Source of the DNA: Glycomyces sp. NRRL B-16210
Lineage (GTDB): Bacteria > Actinomycetota > Actinomycetes > Mycobacteriales > Micromonosporaceae
Length of the DNA: 64,000 nt
Direction of reading: 5' to 3'
NCBI RefSeq assembly: GCF_000719515.1
Contig: NZ_JOGR01000002.1
Coordinates: forward strand, 62,001 to 126,000
The number at the start of each line of letters is the position of its first letter. The first letter of the stretch is position 1. Position numbers and translations under genes: made by a program. Below are positions 1 through 9,086 of this stretch, piece by piece. Under the pieces are notes generated by a model. The model made no database searches. It saw nothing but the letters and a program-made list of their open reading frames with translations, and was not told the DNA's origin.

Positions 1-31
1 CGGCGGGCGGGCCACAGCGGCCCGCCCGCCG
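1..31 (+). promoter_or_regulatory. Strong GC hairpin upstream of the permease gene
   Basis: A perfect 13-bp inverted repeat (CGGCGGGCGGGCC and its complement) encloses a 5-nt loop, 17 bp before the first permease start. There is no T-tract. In Dpp/Opp operons the highly expressed substrate-binding gene usually precedes the permeases. I infer that this is a 3'-stabilising or partially terminating hairpin between an off-window binding-protein gene and the permease. Confidence 0.6.
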
Positions 32-48
32 GTCTAGAACGGAATCCA

Positions 49-1059
49 ATGGGACGCTACGTCATTCGGCGACTGCTCCAAGCACTGCTCACCCTCGGCA
101 TCGTGCTGTTCATCCTGCACTACCTCATGGCGCTGTCCGTCCAGATCAGAGGCAACCCCGCCATCCTGTTCTTCGGCGGCGAACGCACGCCCGACCCGGC
201 GATGCTCGCGCAGGTGGAGCGCCTCTACGGCCTCGACAACGGCTGCTACGACCGGCCCGGCGACCCCTGCCTCGTCCCGTTCGTCGAACGGCTCCAGAAC
301 TACGCCGCAGGCGACTTCGGGACCACCCTCAACGGGAACCGCGACGTCGCCGCGCTCCTGGGCATCTACATCCCCAACACGCTGCGGCTGTTCCTGTTCT
401 CGACCGTCACGCTCGTGGTCCTCGCCATGGTCCTGGGCACCTGGGCCGCCCGCCACCGCGGCCGCCTGGTCGACCACTCGGTGCGCGGCACCACGATCCT
501 CATCGACTCGGTCCCGGTCTTCCTGATCCTCCTGGCCTACGTCTACATGATGGCCGTCCCGCTCACCCGCTGGGCCCGAGGCATATGGGGCACCGAGTCC
601 TTCATGGGCCAGGTCTTCAGACCCAGCTACAACCCCGACTACCCGTGGACGACGATCGTCATCCCCGGCATCATCCTCGGCACCGTCGGCCTCGCCACGC
701 TCACCCGCCTGGTGCGCGCGAGCCAGCTGGAGAACATCGGCGCCGACTTCGTGCGCACCGCCAAGGCCAAGGGCCTGGGGCAGATGCGCATCACCGTCGT
801 CCACGTCGTGCGCAACTCGATGATCCCGATCGTCACCGGCATCGGCTACCTCTTCGCCTTCATGCTCTCCGGCGCCGTCCTCACCGAGGGCGTCATGGGC
901 ATCCCCGGCATGGGCTACATGATCTTCAACGCCGTCCAACGCCAGGAGATCAACCTGGTCATCGTCGGCCTGACCATCAGCGCCATCGTCGTCGTGGTCG
1001 TCAGCCTCGTCGTCGACCTCCTGTACGCCGCGCTCGACCCGAGGATCCGCTATGAGTGA
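49..1059 (+). CDS. Peptide/nickel-type ABC transporter permease, DppB-like
   Basis: Inner-membrane permease of a dipeptide/oligopeptide importer, 336 aa. The N-terminal segment at residues 9-29 is the DppB-type first helix. A long extracytoplasmic loop (about 35-105, with two Cys at 66 and 74) follows, then five more hydrophobic segments. The EAA loop that contacts the ATPases is visible around residues 236-260 (RTAKAKGLG...). The stop overlaps the next gene by 8 bp, so the two permeases are probably translationally coupled. The substrate cannot be read from the sequence; the binding protein would lie left of the window. Confidence 0.92.
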   Translation: MGRYVIRRLLQALLTLGIVLFILHYLMALSVQIRGNPAILFFGGERTPDPAMLAQVERLYGLDNGCYDRPGDPCLVPFVERLQNYAAGDFGTTLNGNRDVAALLGIYIPNTLRLFLFSTVTLVVLAMVLGTWAARHRGRLVDHSVRGTTILIDSVPVFLILLAYVYMMAVPLTRWARGIWGTESFMGQVFRPSYNPDYPWTTIVIPGIILGTVGLATLTRLVRASQLENIGADFVRTAKAKGLGQMRITVVHVVRNSMIPIVTGIGYLFAFMLSGAVLTEGVMGIPGMGYMIFNAVQRQEINLVIVGLTISAIVVVVVSLVVDLLYAALDPRIRYE

Positions 1060-1975
1060 GCTGACCGTCCCCACCGGGCAGGCCGAGGCCGCGCAGACGT
1101 CGCTGTGGAAGGACGCCTTCCGGACCATGAGGCGGCGCCCCGACGTCATCCTCGCGACGCTGATCCTGCTCTTCGTCTTCGCGATGGCCGCCTTCCCGAC
1201 CCTCTTCACCGACAAGGACCCGACCCGGTGCATCGGACGGGAGGCGCGCCAGCGGCCCGACACCTGGTTCACCGGCGAGCACCCGCTCGGCACCGACGCC
1301 TTCGGCTGCGACTTCGCCGCCACGATCGTCCACGGCACCCGCCCCACGATCGTCCTCGCGCTCACCGTCATCGTCGCGACCGTCGTCGCCGGACTCCTCC
1401 TGGGCGTCCTCGCCGGCTACTTCGGCGGCTGGCTCGACGCCCTCATCTCCCGCGTCCTCGACGTCTTCATCGTCATCCCGATGCTGCTCGGCGCGATCCT
1501 CCTGCTCAGCCTCTTCCGCGGCCGCGGCTCCTCGGGCAACCTCATCGAGACGATCGGCCCGGCCGCGCTGGCGCTGATGATCTTCAGCTGGATGGAGTTC
1601 TGCCGCTACGCGCGGGCCGCCACGATCGAGGCCAAGAACCTCGACTACGTCCAGGCCGCCCGCTGCCTGGGCGCCAAGGACAGCCGGATCATGTTCCGCC
1701 ACATCCTCCCCAGCGCGATCATCCCGGTGACCGCCGTGGTCCCCACGACCATCGGCGCCATCATCGTCACCGAGTCGGCCCTGGCCGTGCTCGGCCTCGG
1801 CGTCCAGGCCCCCGCCACCAGCTGGGGCGTGCTGCTGTCCAAGGGCACCGAATGGGCCGGCGGCGGGTACGTGTACCTGTTCGGCATCCCGCTGTCGCTG
1901 TTGATCCTGACCGTGTTCGCCTTCGCCGCCTTCGGCGACGCCCTGCGCGACGCGCTCGACCCGAAGCTGAGGTGA
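1052..1975 (+). CDS. Peptide/nickel-type ABC transporter permease, DppC-like
   Basis: Second permease of the importer, 307 aa. It has the DppC signature HPLGTDAFG-type segment after the first helix (about 78-85), several membrane helices, and the EAA loop at about 200-222 (VQAARCLGAKDSRIMFRHIL). It overlaps the upstream permease and lies 5 bp before the first ATPase gene, consistent with one operon encoding a heterodimeric transmembrane channel. Confidence 0.92.
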   Translation: MSELTVPTGQAEAAQTSLWKDAFRTMRRRPDVILATLILLFVFAMAAFPTLFTDKDPTRCIGREARQRPDTWFTGEHPLGTDAFGCDFAATIVHGTRPTIVLALTVIVATVVAGLLLGVLAGYFGGWLDALISRVLDVFIVIPMLLGAILLLSLFRGRGSSGNLIETIGPAALALMIFSWMEFCRYARAATIEAKNLDYVQAARCLGAKDSRIMFRHILPSAIIPVTAVVPTTIGAIIVTESALAVLGLGVQAPATSWGVLLSKGTEWAGGGYVYLFGIPLSLLILTVFAFAAFGDALRDALDPKLR

Positions 1976-1980
1976 GACCA

Positions 1981-3007
<1,027 letters not shown>

Positions 3008-3018
<11 letters not shown>

Positions 3019-4048
3019 ACTGGGGCAGGCCGACAGCGCGACCGAGCCGGTGCTGGAGGCGACCGACCTCGTCAAGCACTTCCCGATCCAGCGCGGGATC
3101 GTCGTCAAGCGCACGGTCGGGCGCGTGCAGGCCGTCGACGGGGTCGACCTGCGCCTCCACGCGGGCCAGACGCTCGGCGTGGTCGGCGAGTCCGGCTGCG
3201 GGAAGTCGACCCTCGCCAAGCTCCTCGTCGGTCTGGAGACGCCCACTTCGGGGTCGATCAAGGTGCTGGGCAGGGAGATCGGCAACCTGTCCTCGCGGCG
3301 CATCCGGCCGGTGCGGCGGGACATCCAGCTAGTGTTCCAGGACCCGTACACCTCGCTGAACCCGCGCATGACCGTGGGCGACATCATCGGCGAGCCGTTC
3401 GAGATCCACCCGAACGTCGTCCCCAAGCGCGAGCGCGCCGGGGAGGTCAAGGACCTGCTCGACATGGTCGGGCTCAGCCCCGACCACATCAACCGCTACC
3501 CGCACCAGTTCTCCGGGGGCCAGCGCCAGCGCATCGGCATCGCGCGGGCGCTGGCGCTGCGCCCGCAGGTGCTGGTGTGCGACGAGCCGGTCAGCGCGTT
3601 GGACGTGTCGATCCAGGGGCAGGTGATCAACCTGCTCAAGCGGCTCCAGGCCGAGTTGGGCCTGGCGTACGTGTTCATCGCGCACGATTTGTCGGTGGTG
3701 CGGCACATCGCCGACGAGGTGGCGGTGATGTACCTGGGCAAGGTGGTCGAGCGCGGCACGGGCCCGCAGATCTACGACCACCCGAGGCACCCGTACACGC
3801 AGGCGCTGCTGTCGGCCGTGCCGGTGCCCGACCCGGACCTGCGGGGCCACCGGGAGGAGATCATCCTGCAAGGGGACGTGCCCTCGCCGATCAACCCGCC
3901 TTCGGGGTGCCGGTTCCGCACGCGCTGCTGGAAGGCCGAGGAGCAGTGCGCCGAGGTGGTGCCGACCCTGCAAGTGGGCGACAACGGCACCCACCCGACG
4001 GCGTGCTTCTTCGCCGAGGAAAGAGACGTCACCCACGCCGTGAAATAG
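3008..4048 (+). CDS. Peptide ABC transporter ATP-binding protein, DppF-like
   Basis: Second ATPase, 346 aa, overlapping the first by 11 bp. It shows Walker A GESGCGKST (about 60-68), signature FSGGQRQRIGIARAL, Walker B VLVCDEPVSALD, and the oligopeptide C-terminal Cys motif (SGCRFRTRC). It forms the ATPase heterodimer with the preceding protein. It is the last gene of the operon, followed by a hairpin. Confidence 0.92.
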
Positions 4049-4062
4049 CGCGCCAAGTGATC

Positions 4063-4095
4063 AAGGGCGTCTTCATGGTAGGTGAGGACGCCCTT
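4063..4095 (+). terminator. Terminator after the peptide transporter operon
   Basis: A perfect 9-bp stem (AAGGGCGTC / GACGCCCTT) with a 15-nt loop starts 15 bp after the last ATPase stop. It is followed by a weak pyrimidine run (CTCC). Confidence 0.6.
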
Positions 4096-4161
4096 CTCCG
4101 CGCCCGCTGACAACAGCGGCCCCACAACCCGACTAGTCTTCGCGATAGACTAACGTATCGC

Positions 4162-4184
4162 TATATTGTCAGAGAGACAATATA
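4162..4184. promoter_or_regulatory. AT-rich 9-bp inverted repeat, candidate operator
   Basis: TATATTGTC, a 5-nt spacer AGAGA, then GACAATATA: a perfect dyad in an unusually AT-rich stretch (about 4130-4265) upstream of a small ORF and a membrane-protein gene. The size and symmetry suit a dimeric repressor operator. No regulator gene is adjacent. Confidence 0.45.
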
Positions 4185-4279
4185 CTTGTGAGTAGCTTTC
4201 GATCCGTTATAAGACTGAGATCTACTTATCAAACATTTACACACCTTATCCATCATATTCCGACCATTGGAGCTGATTC

Positions 4280-4441
4280 ATGACCGCCGGACACTTCTTC
4301 CCCTCTCACGAGGGCATCACCCAGAAGACCGGAGCCGAAGAGCACCACCATCTGTGGCGATTCGTCATCACGCTCGCCGCGGTTCGACCTGCCGCCACCG
4401 TCGCCGAGGACTGCCCGGCGGCCCGACTGCGAAGCCGGTAA
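4280..4441 (+). CDS. Small ORF of 53 aa upstream of a membrane protein
   Basis: An ATG with a GGAG ribosome-binding site 8 nt upstream opens a 53-residue frame beginning MTAGHFFPSHEG and ending ARLRSR. It is hydrophilic with several His and no recognised motif. It lies 15 bp before the membrane-protein gene, so it may be its leader or first cistron. Support is limited to the good ribosome-binding site and placement. Confidence 0.4.
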   Translation: MTAGHFFPSHEGITQKTGAEEHHHLWRFVITLAAVRPAATVAEDCPAARLRSR

Positions 4442-4456
4442 CCGGACCCTGCCGAG

Positions 4457-6106
4457 ATGACCTCTTCACACCCTTCCTCGCAGCGATTCCGGTTGGCGGG
4501 GCTCGACGCTGTTCGCGGGAATCTTGCGACTTGGCATGTGTGCGTGCGAATCTACCTCGATCCGCTGTTCAGGGACGACGTGCTCAACAAGGTCTACGAA
4601 CCGTTGGGAAAGGCGGTCGCCCCTGATCCGGCCATCAATCCGGTACTAGTGGTGAGCCACGGCAAACATGCCCGGTGGATCAACTTCGTCGTCATGATGG
4701 CGCTCTACTGTGTCGGCGCCGCTTTCCTCATCGCCGAAACCTGGTCCAACCGGGCTGTTCTGGCGGGGAGCTTCCTGCTGTGGCTGGCGTTCGCCAGTAT
4801 CGGTCAGGAGCCGTCCTCCAAGCCGTCGCTGCGAATGGAGACCTACCCGGACGCAGTGCATCTCCTCAAGCCGCTGCGGTTCAAGGTGATCTTCATCCTC
4901 GGCCCGGTTCTGGTGCTGATCGGCCTGATCGCCAACGACGTGTGGTGGCGGGCATTCCTCGAGCTCGCTGCGCTCGGACTGATCTGCGCTGGAGGAGGCC
5001 TCTATCGGGCCAAGCGCATTTCGCTGATTCCGAATGCGAAGACGCCGCCGGGATTTCGGGGACCTCGGCATCGGCGGATCGAATCGAGCCGGGCCACCGA
5101 GGTGATCATGTGCCGCGACGAGGACCACGAGTTCGTGGGATTCGGCGGTCTCGGCGTGAAGCATCGGATCATGTTGCCTCCGACACCTCCGTTCGGCGGC
5201 GCCGAGTCCGAGGACATCGACTTGGACCTGGTGGCCAAGGAACTGTGGACTCGGACCGAGGATCTCGCGGGCGATTCGGAGGAGGACCAGGAAGCGGACC
5301 CCGAGGTCGCCCAGCTCACCGTTTGCAGGCAGGTGTTCGTCGCGGAGACGGCCGTCCGAGAGCCGATCTACTTGCTTGAGGAGGTCAACATCCGCGGTCA
5401 GGAGTACAAATCGATCGCCGAGGCATGGACGTCACCGTCGCTCTCGGTCAGACCGTATCTGCGCATCCAGGTCGCCGAGGGCGGTGGGGAGCTGGTCACG
5501 AACCTGTTCGTGCGCATCTATAGGAAGCTGGACGTGCTGGTGGTCGATCTGATCACCTGTCGTCTGCTTCCCACGTTGTCCTGCTTCAAACTGTTCGAAG
5601 CGGGCGAGATGGAGAAGGGCCCGTTCTTTCGTCGGGCCGCAGTCGTCGGCTTCCTGAGCATGCCCTTGGCGGTGTTCCAAGGGCCGATCAGTGCCACCAA
5701 GACCGCCGGCAGGTGGGGGGCGCGCGGGCAGGAGAGATTCAAGAAGTGGTGGAAGGTGAGCCCGGTCGGCCGCGCCCCGGAACTCGGCATCCGGCACTGG
5801 AGCAGTGAATCTCTTGCGAACAGCCCGAACGGGCTGGAGGACGCCGCCGCTATGGAGCGCGCTCTGGCGTACCACTGCATGAAGGTCTTGAGCGATTGTC
5901 TTAGGGGGAAGGTCGACGTGACACCGTTGGAGAAGGAGATGGGACACGAGGAATCGCAGCGCGGTCCGCATGAGTACCACATCAACAGCCATGGCGGGAC
6001 CATCTCGATCGGATCAGTCGGATCCTACTCGCAGACCAGTGCCGGAGTTATCGGCAGCGAAGGCAAAGGATTCTTTCTCAAGCTGAAAGAGCTGCTCAAG
6101 CCCTGA
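4457..6106 (+). CDS. Uncharacterised membrane protein, 549 aa
   Basis: I do not recognise the family. Hydrophobic segments occur at about 74-96, 98-114, 140-160 and 164-182, followed by a long soluble domain. A further hydrophobic stretch is near residues 396-410 (AAVVGFLSMPLAVFQ). The C-terminus carries a Gly/Ser-rich motif (HINSHGGTISIGSVGSYSQ), similar in style to the glycine-rich linkers seen in actinobacterial sensor or conflict proteins; this resemblance is only qualitative. The ATG has a poor ribosome-binding site, suggesting coupling to the small upstream ORF. A hairpin terminator follows at once. Confidence 0.75.
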   Translation: MTSSHPSSQRFRLAGLDAVRGNLATWHVCVRIYLDPLFRDDVLNKVYEPLGKAVAPDPAINPVLVVSHGKHARWINFVVMMALYCVGAAFLIAETWSNRAVLAGSFLLWLAFASIGQEPSSKPSLRMETYPDAVHLLKPLRFKVIFILGPVLVLIGLIANDVWWRAFLELAALGLICAGGGLYRAKRISLIPNAKTPPGFRGPRHRRIESSRATEVIMCRDEDHEFVGFGGLGVKHRIMLPPTPPFGGAESEDIDLDLVAKELWTRTEDLAGDSEEDQEADPEVAQLTVCRQVFVAETAVREPIYLLEEVNIRGQEYKSIAEAWTSPSLSVRPYLRIQVAEGGGELVTNLFVRIYRKLDVLVVDLITCRLLPTLSCFKLFEAGEMEKGPFFRRAAVVGFLSMPLAVFQGPISATKTAGRWGARGQERFKKWWKVSPVGRAPELGIRHWSSESLANSPNGLEDAAAMERALAYHCMKVLSDCLRGKVDVTPLEKEMGHEESQRGPHEYHINSHGGTISIGSVGSYSQTSAGVIGSEGKGFFLKLKELLKP

Positions 6107-6114
6107 GCAGGGAA

Positions 6115-6141
6115 GGGCTCCGTCCATAGCGGGCGGAGCCC
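6115..6141 (+). terminator. Hairpin after the 549-aa membrane protein gene
   Basis: Stem GGGCTCCG / CGGAGCCC (8 bp) with an 11-nt loop starts 9 bp past the stop. No T-run follows, as is common in high-GC actinobacteria. Confidence 0.6.
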
Positions 6142-6217
6142 GTACCCGGGTCGCCACGTAGTTCGACGCGGTGCCCGCGGCCGTCCGGATTCGGCGCTGC
6201 GGGAGGCGTTCAGGAAC

Positions 6218-6751
6218 TCAGCGGGTGAGGGCGTCTATGAGGGACAGCGCCGCGGAGACGAGGAGGATCGGGCCGGTCAGTGCTCCAACCACCGCGCTGA
6301 CGGTGAGGGACTTCGACTTCGCGATCGGGACCGCCGCGATCGCGGCGGCCGTGATCAGTGCCGCCGTCACGTGCACGGCGGGGATCTCCAGCAGGACCGC
6401 GACCGGGAACAGGTGCACGCCGACCACGAAGGCGATCCACGCCGAGATCAGCTCGGCGTGCCCGCGCCAGGCCAGCAGGCCCGCGCCGAGCCCCGCGGCG
6501 GCGAACTCGATGCCGACCACGATGCCGAACGCCGCCCCGGTGCCGCCGTCGAAGACCGTGCCGTCGGACCAGTGCCGCCACAGCAGCAGCCCGCCGCCGA
6601 TCGCGGTGAGGCCGCTGAGGATCGACCCGATCCGCAAGGGCCACAACCATGAAGCGGGGGGCTTCTCCTGCGCCCAGCCGAACCAGGCCATGGCGAAGAA
6701 GCCGAAGACGGCCGCGAGTCCGGCCGCGTCGCGAAGGTGTTCGGGAGTCAA
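6218..6751 (-). CDS. Small integral membrane protein, 177 aa, unknown function
   Basis: The product has about five to six hydrophobic segments (AGLAAVFGFFAMAWFGW, a second after WPLRIGSILSGL, then three Ala/Val/Ile-rich helices) separated by short charged loops. No catalytic motif is visible. The start chosen is the TTG at 6751, which begins the coherent reading frame. It is transcribed divergently from the next membrane gene with about 230 bp between them. Confidence 0.65.
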   Translation of the reverse strand: MTPEHLRDAAGLAAVFGFFAMAWFGWAQEKPPASWLWPLRIGSILSGLTAIGGGLLLWRHWSDGTVFDGGTGAAFGIVVGIEFAAAGLGAGLLAWRGHAELISAWIAFVVGVHLFPVAVLLEIPAVHVTAALITAAAIAAVPIAKSKSLTVSAVVGALTGPILLVSAALSLIDALTR

Positions 6752-6980
6752 GGCGCTCGCCGTTCTCGTCGTGGGGGAGGATTCGGAGGGGCGGGCCCGC
6801 GGCTGCGGGGCCGCCCTCGTGCGGTGCCAGACTATCCGGCGGCGGCCCCCTCGCCCCGGTGGACCGCTGTCCGCTCGAAGTTCACCTGCGGTGCAACCCT
6901 GTCAGGTGGTGACGGACGGTAGATTCAGAAGGCGGAATCTCGTAGTATTGGCAGTTCGCCGCAGATGATCGGAGCCTCCC

Positions 6981-7565
6981 TTGATCCGACCGACGACCGG
7001 ACTCCCCGACCCCGCCCCGCGAAGGTCCCTTGTGGCCACCTGGCTCGCGGTCGCCGTCGCGGGCGTCTCCCTGCTGTGCGCGTTCGCGGCGTGGTCGGCC
7101 GCCTCGCCCGCGCGCACCGAGGCCGCCGCGCGGCTGCTCGACCGCGACGACGCCTTCGCCGAATACCACCTGCTGCGCCTCGACGAGATCGTGCAGTTCC
7201 GGTTCATCGACCTCGCGATCGCCTACCTCGCCGTCGCGATCCTGTTCGCGGCCCTCGCCGTCGCCGTCCGCATCGGCCCCCGGTGGTCGGTCGTCCTCAC
7301 CGGGACCCTCAGCGCCGCAGGGGCGCTCATCATCGGCGCGGTCGTCTTCGCCCGGCTCCTCACCGGCGTCCCCACCCTCGCCGGCTGGAGCCAGGAGGAC
7401 CTGGTGCCCCTGCTGACCGAGGTCACGCCCGCGTGGTTCGTCACCGCCGAGCAACTGCCGCTCCTCGCCACCTTCACCGGCCTGCCGATCATCCTGGCGC
7501 TGTTGGCCGTCGGCCGTTTCCGCTCGCAGACGCACCGTCCGGACGGCCCCGAACTCGGCTGGTGA
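6981..7565 (+). CDS. Membrane protein, 194 aa, unknown function
   Basis: The frame starts at TTG 6981 (MIRPTTGLP...). It has a first helix at about 18-42, two central helices (about 78-98 and 103-128) and one near the C-terminus (about 160-180). A soluble loop of about 35 residues lies between helices 1 and 2. This four-helix layout is common in uncharacterised actinobacterial membrane proteins. No function can be given. Confidence 0.65.
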   Translation: MIRPTTGLPDPAPRRSLVATWLAVAVAGVSLLCAFAAWSAASPARTEAAARLLDRDDAFAEYHLLRLDEIVQFRFIDLAIAYLAVAILFAALAVAVRIGPRWSVVLTGTLSAAGALIIGAVVFARLLTGVPTLAGWSQEDLVPLLTEVTPAWFVTAEQLPLLATFTGLPIILALLAVGRFRSQTHRPDGPELGW

Positions 7566-7631
7566 GCCGAACCGCCGCGCCCCGTGGCCCCTACAGGTAC
7601 CATGCGTTCCTCTCCGATGAAAGGAACGCAC

Positions 7632-8288
7632 ATGACCCCCGACCCGACGGTGCTGCACCCCCTGCCCGGATTCCCGCGCGTGGTCTTCCTGAAGCCGCTC
7701 ATCACCTCCGAGAAGATCGAAGTCGGTGACTACACCTACTACGACGACCCGGACGGCGCCGAGCGGTTCGAAGAGTGCAACGTCCTCTACGGGTACGGGC
7801 CCGAGAAGCTCGTGATCGGCAAGTACTGCGCGATCGCCGCCGGCACCCGCTTCCTCATGGCCGGCGGCGACCACCCGATGGTCGGCCCCTCCACGTTCCC
7901 GTTCACGATGTTCGGCGGCGAGTGGGCCGAGCGGACGCTCGACATCATCGCCGGAGTCGAGAGCCGCGGCGACACCGTCGTCGGCAACGACGTGTGGTTC
8001 GGCTGCAACACCATGGTCATGCCCGGCGTGACCATCGGCGACGGCGCGATCATCGCCTCCGGCGCGGTGGTAACCGCCGACGTCGCGCCCTACACGATCG
8101 TCGGCGGCAACCCCGCCCAGCCGATCCGCAAGCGTTTCGACAAGGCCGCCATCGAGAAGCTGCTCAAGGCCGCCTGGTGGGACTGGCCGGTCGAGCTCGT
8201 CACCGAGCACGCCCGCCTCATCATGGGCGGCTCGCCCGGCGACCTCGCCGCCGTCGCCGCCAAGCACGGACTGGCGCGCGCCCGGTAG
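7632..8288 (+). CDS. Xenobiotic acetyltransferase, Vat/CatB-like left-handed beta helix
   Basis: Predicted acetyl-CoA-dependent O-acetyltransferase of the hexapeptide-repeat family that includes streptogramin (Vat) and type-B chloramphenicol (CatB) acetyltransferases, 218 aa. It has the family hallmarks: an N-terminal KPLITS...VGDYTYYDDP segment, YGPEKLVIGKYCAIAAGTRFLMAGGDHP with the catalytic-type His, and hexapeptide turns VWFGCNTMVMPGVTIGDGAIIASGAVV and PYTIVGGNPAQPIRKRF. The start at ATG 7632 has an AAAGGAA ribosome-binding site. Many chromosomal members have no proven resistance role, so drug inactivation is only a possibility. It converges on sodF with 8 bp between the stops. Confidence 0.88.
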   Translation: MTPDPTVLHPLPGFPRVVFLKPLITSEKIEVGDYTYYDDPDGAERFEECNVLYGYGPEKLVIGKYCAIAAGTRFLMAGGDHPMVGPSTFPFTMFGGEWAERTLDIIAGVESRGDTVVGNDVWFGCNTMVMPGVTIGDGAIIASGAVVTADVAPYTIVGGNPAQPIRKRFDKAAIEKLLKAAWWDWPVELVTEHARLIMGGSPGDLAAVAAKHGLARAR

Positions 8289-8296
8289 CCCGAGCC

Positions 8297-8899
8297 TCAG
8301 GCCGCCGCGGCCTCCGCGTAGCGGGCCGCGACGTCCTCCCAGTTCACGACCTCCCACATCGCCTTCACGAAGTCGGGCCGCACGTTCTTGTACTGGAGGT
8401 AGTACGCGTGCTCCCACGCGTCGAACGCCAGCAGCGGCACTGAACCCTGGGCCACGTTCCCGTGGTGGTCGTAGACCTGCTCCACGATGAGCCGCCTGGA
8501 CTTCGGCTCGAAGGACAGGACGCCCCAGCCCGAGCCCTGCACGAGCGTCGTCGCCGCCGACAGCTGGCCGTGGAAGCCCTCGAACGACCCGAAGTACTCC
8601 TCGATCGCCGCGGCGAGCTCGCCCTCGGGACGGCCCCCGCCCTCGGGGCTCATGTTCTGCCAGTAGAGGGAATGCAGGACGTGGCCCGACACGTTGAACG
8701 CGAGGGTCTTCTCCAGGCCCACGATCTGGCCGAAGTCGCCCTTGTCGCGCGCCTCGTCGATGCGCTCCATCATGTCGTTGGCGCCCTTGACGTAGGCGGC
8801 GTGGTGCTTGTCGTGGTGCAGCTCCAGGATGTGGCCGTTGATATGCGGCTCCAGCGAGCCGTAGTCGTAGGGCAGGTCGGGCAGCGTGTAGACGGTCAT
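8297..8899 (-). CDS. sodF: Superoxide dismutase, Fe type
   Basis: Cytoplasmic superoxide dismutase of 200 aa that converts superoxide to peroxide and oxygen. The metal ligands are present as His28, His76, Asp160 and His164 (in ELHHDKHH, VLHSLYW and DAWEHAYY). By established knowledge these are the positions used in mycobacterial Fe-SOD. The Met at 8899 was chosen because it begins the family-standard N-terminus MTVYTLPDLPYDY. A Nur-type operator lies about 70-85 bp upstream. That points to the Streptomyces scheme in which nickel-bound Nur represses the iron enzyme in favour of NiSOD. I therefore name it sodF rather than sodA, on the operator evidence. Confidence 0.9.
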   Translation of the reverse strand: MTVYTLPDLPYDYGSLEPHINGHILELHHDKHHAAYVKGANDMMERIDEARDKGDFGQIVGLEKTLAFNVSGHVLHSLYWQNMSPEGGGRPEGELAAAIEEYFGSFEGFHGQLSAATTLVQGSGWGVLSFEPKSRRLIVEQVYDHHGNVAQGSVPLLAFDAWEHAYYLQYKNVRPDFVKAMWEVVNWEDVAARYAEAAAA

Positions 8900-8942
8900 G
8901 GTCGCCTCTCTCACTTGCGGCAGCACGGTTCGCAGCAACTCT

Positions 8943-8956
8943 GTTGCTAAAGCAAC
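8943..8956. promoter_or_regulatory. GTTGC-TAAA-GCAAC dyad in the sodF promoter
   Basis: A 5-bp inverted repeat with a 4-nt spacer, preceded by another GCAAC. It lies between the Nur-like box and the sodF start, and may be part of the same operator region or a mere coincidence. Confidence 0.35.
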
Positions 8957-8966
8957 CGTTTCACAA

Positions 8967-8983
8967 TTGCAAGTCATGTGCAA
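8967..8983 (-). promoter_or_regulatory. Nur-type nickel-responsive operator upstream of sodF
   Basis: Read on the minus strand the site is TTGCAC, five bases, TTGCAA. This matches the Streptomyces Nur box (tTGCaa-N5-ttGCAA) known at sodF and nik promoters in all but one position. It sits 68-84 bp upstream of the sodF start, where repressor binding would cover the promoter. No nur or sodN gene is in the window. Confidence 0.6.
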
Positions 8984-9086
8984 TAGAACGCGACACGGGA
9001 GGCCCGTGATCCCGATCGTCTTAGGACCATGGTCCGAGAAGTACTCACCACCGAAGGCGCGCAACGCCTCCGGCCCGAGCCGGCGC

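Noticed and set aside
34..1371. Long Arg/Asp/Glu/Ala-rich open frames opposite most core genes
   Set aside because: High GC removes stop codons from antisense frames; composition is extreme and no family is recognisable.
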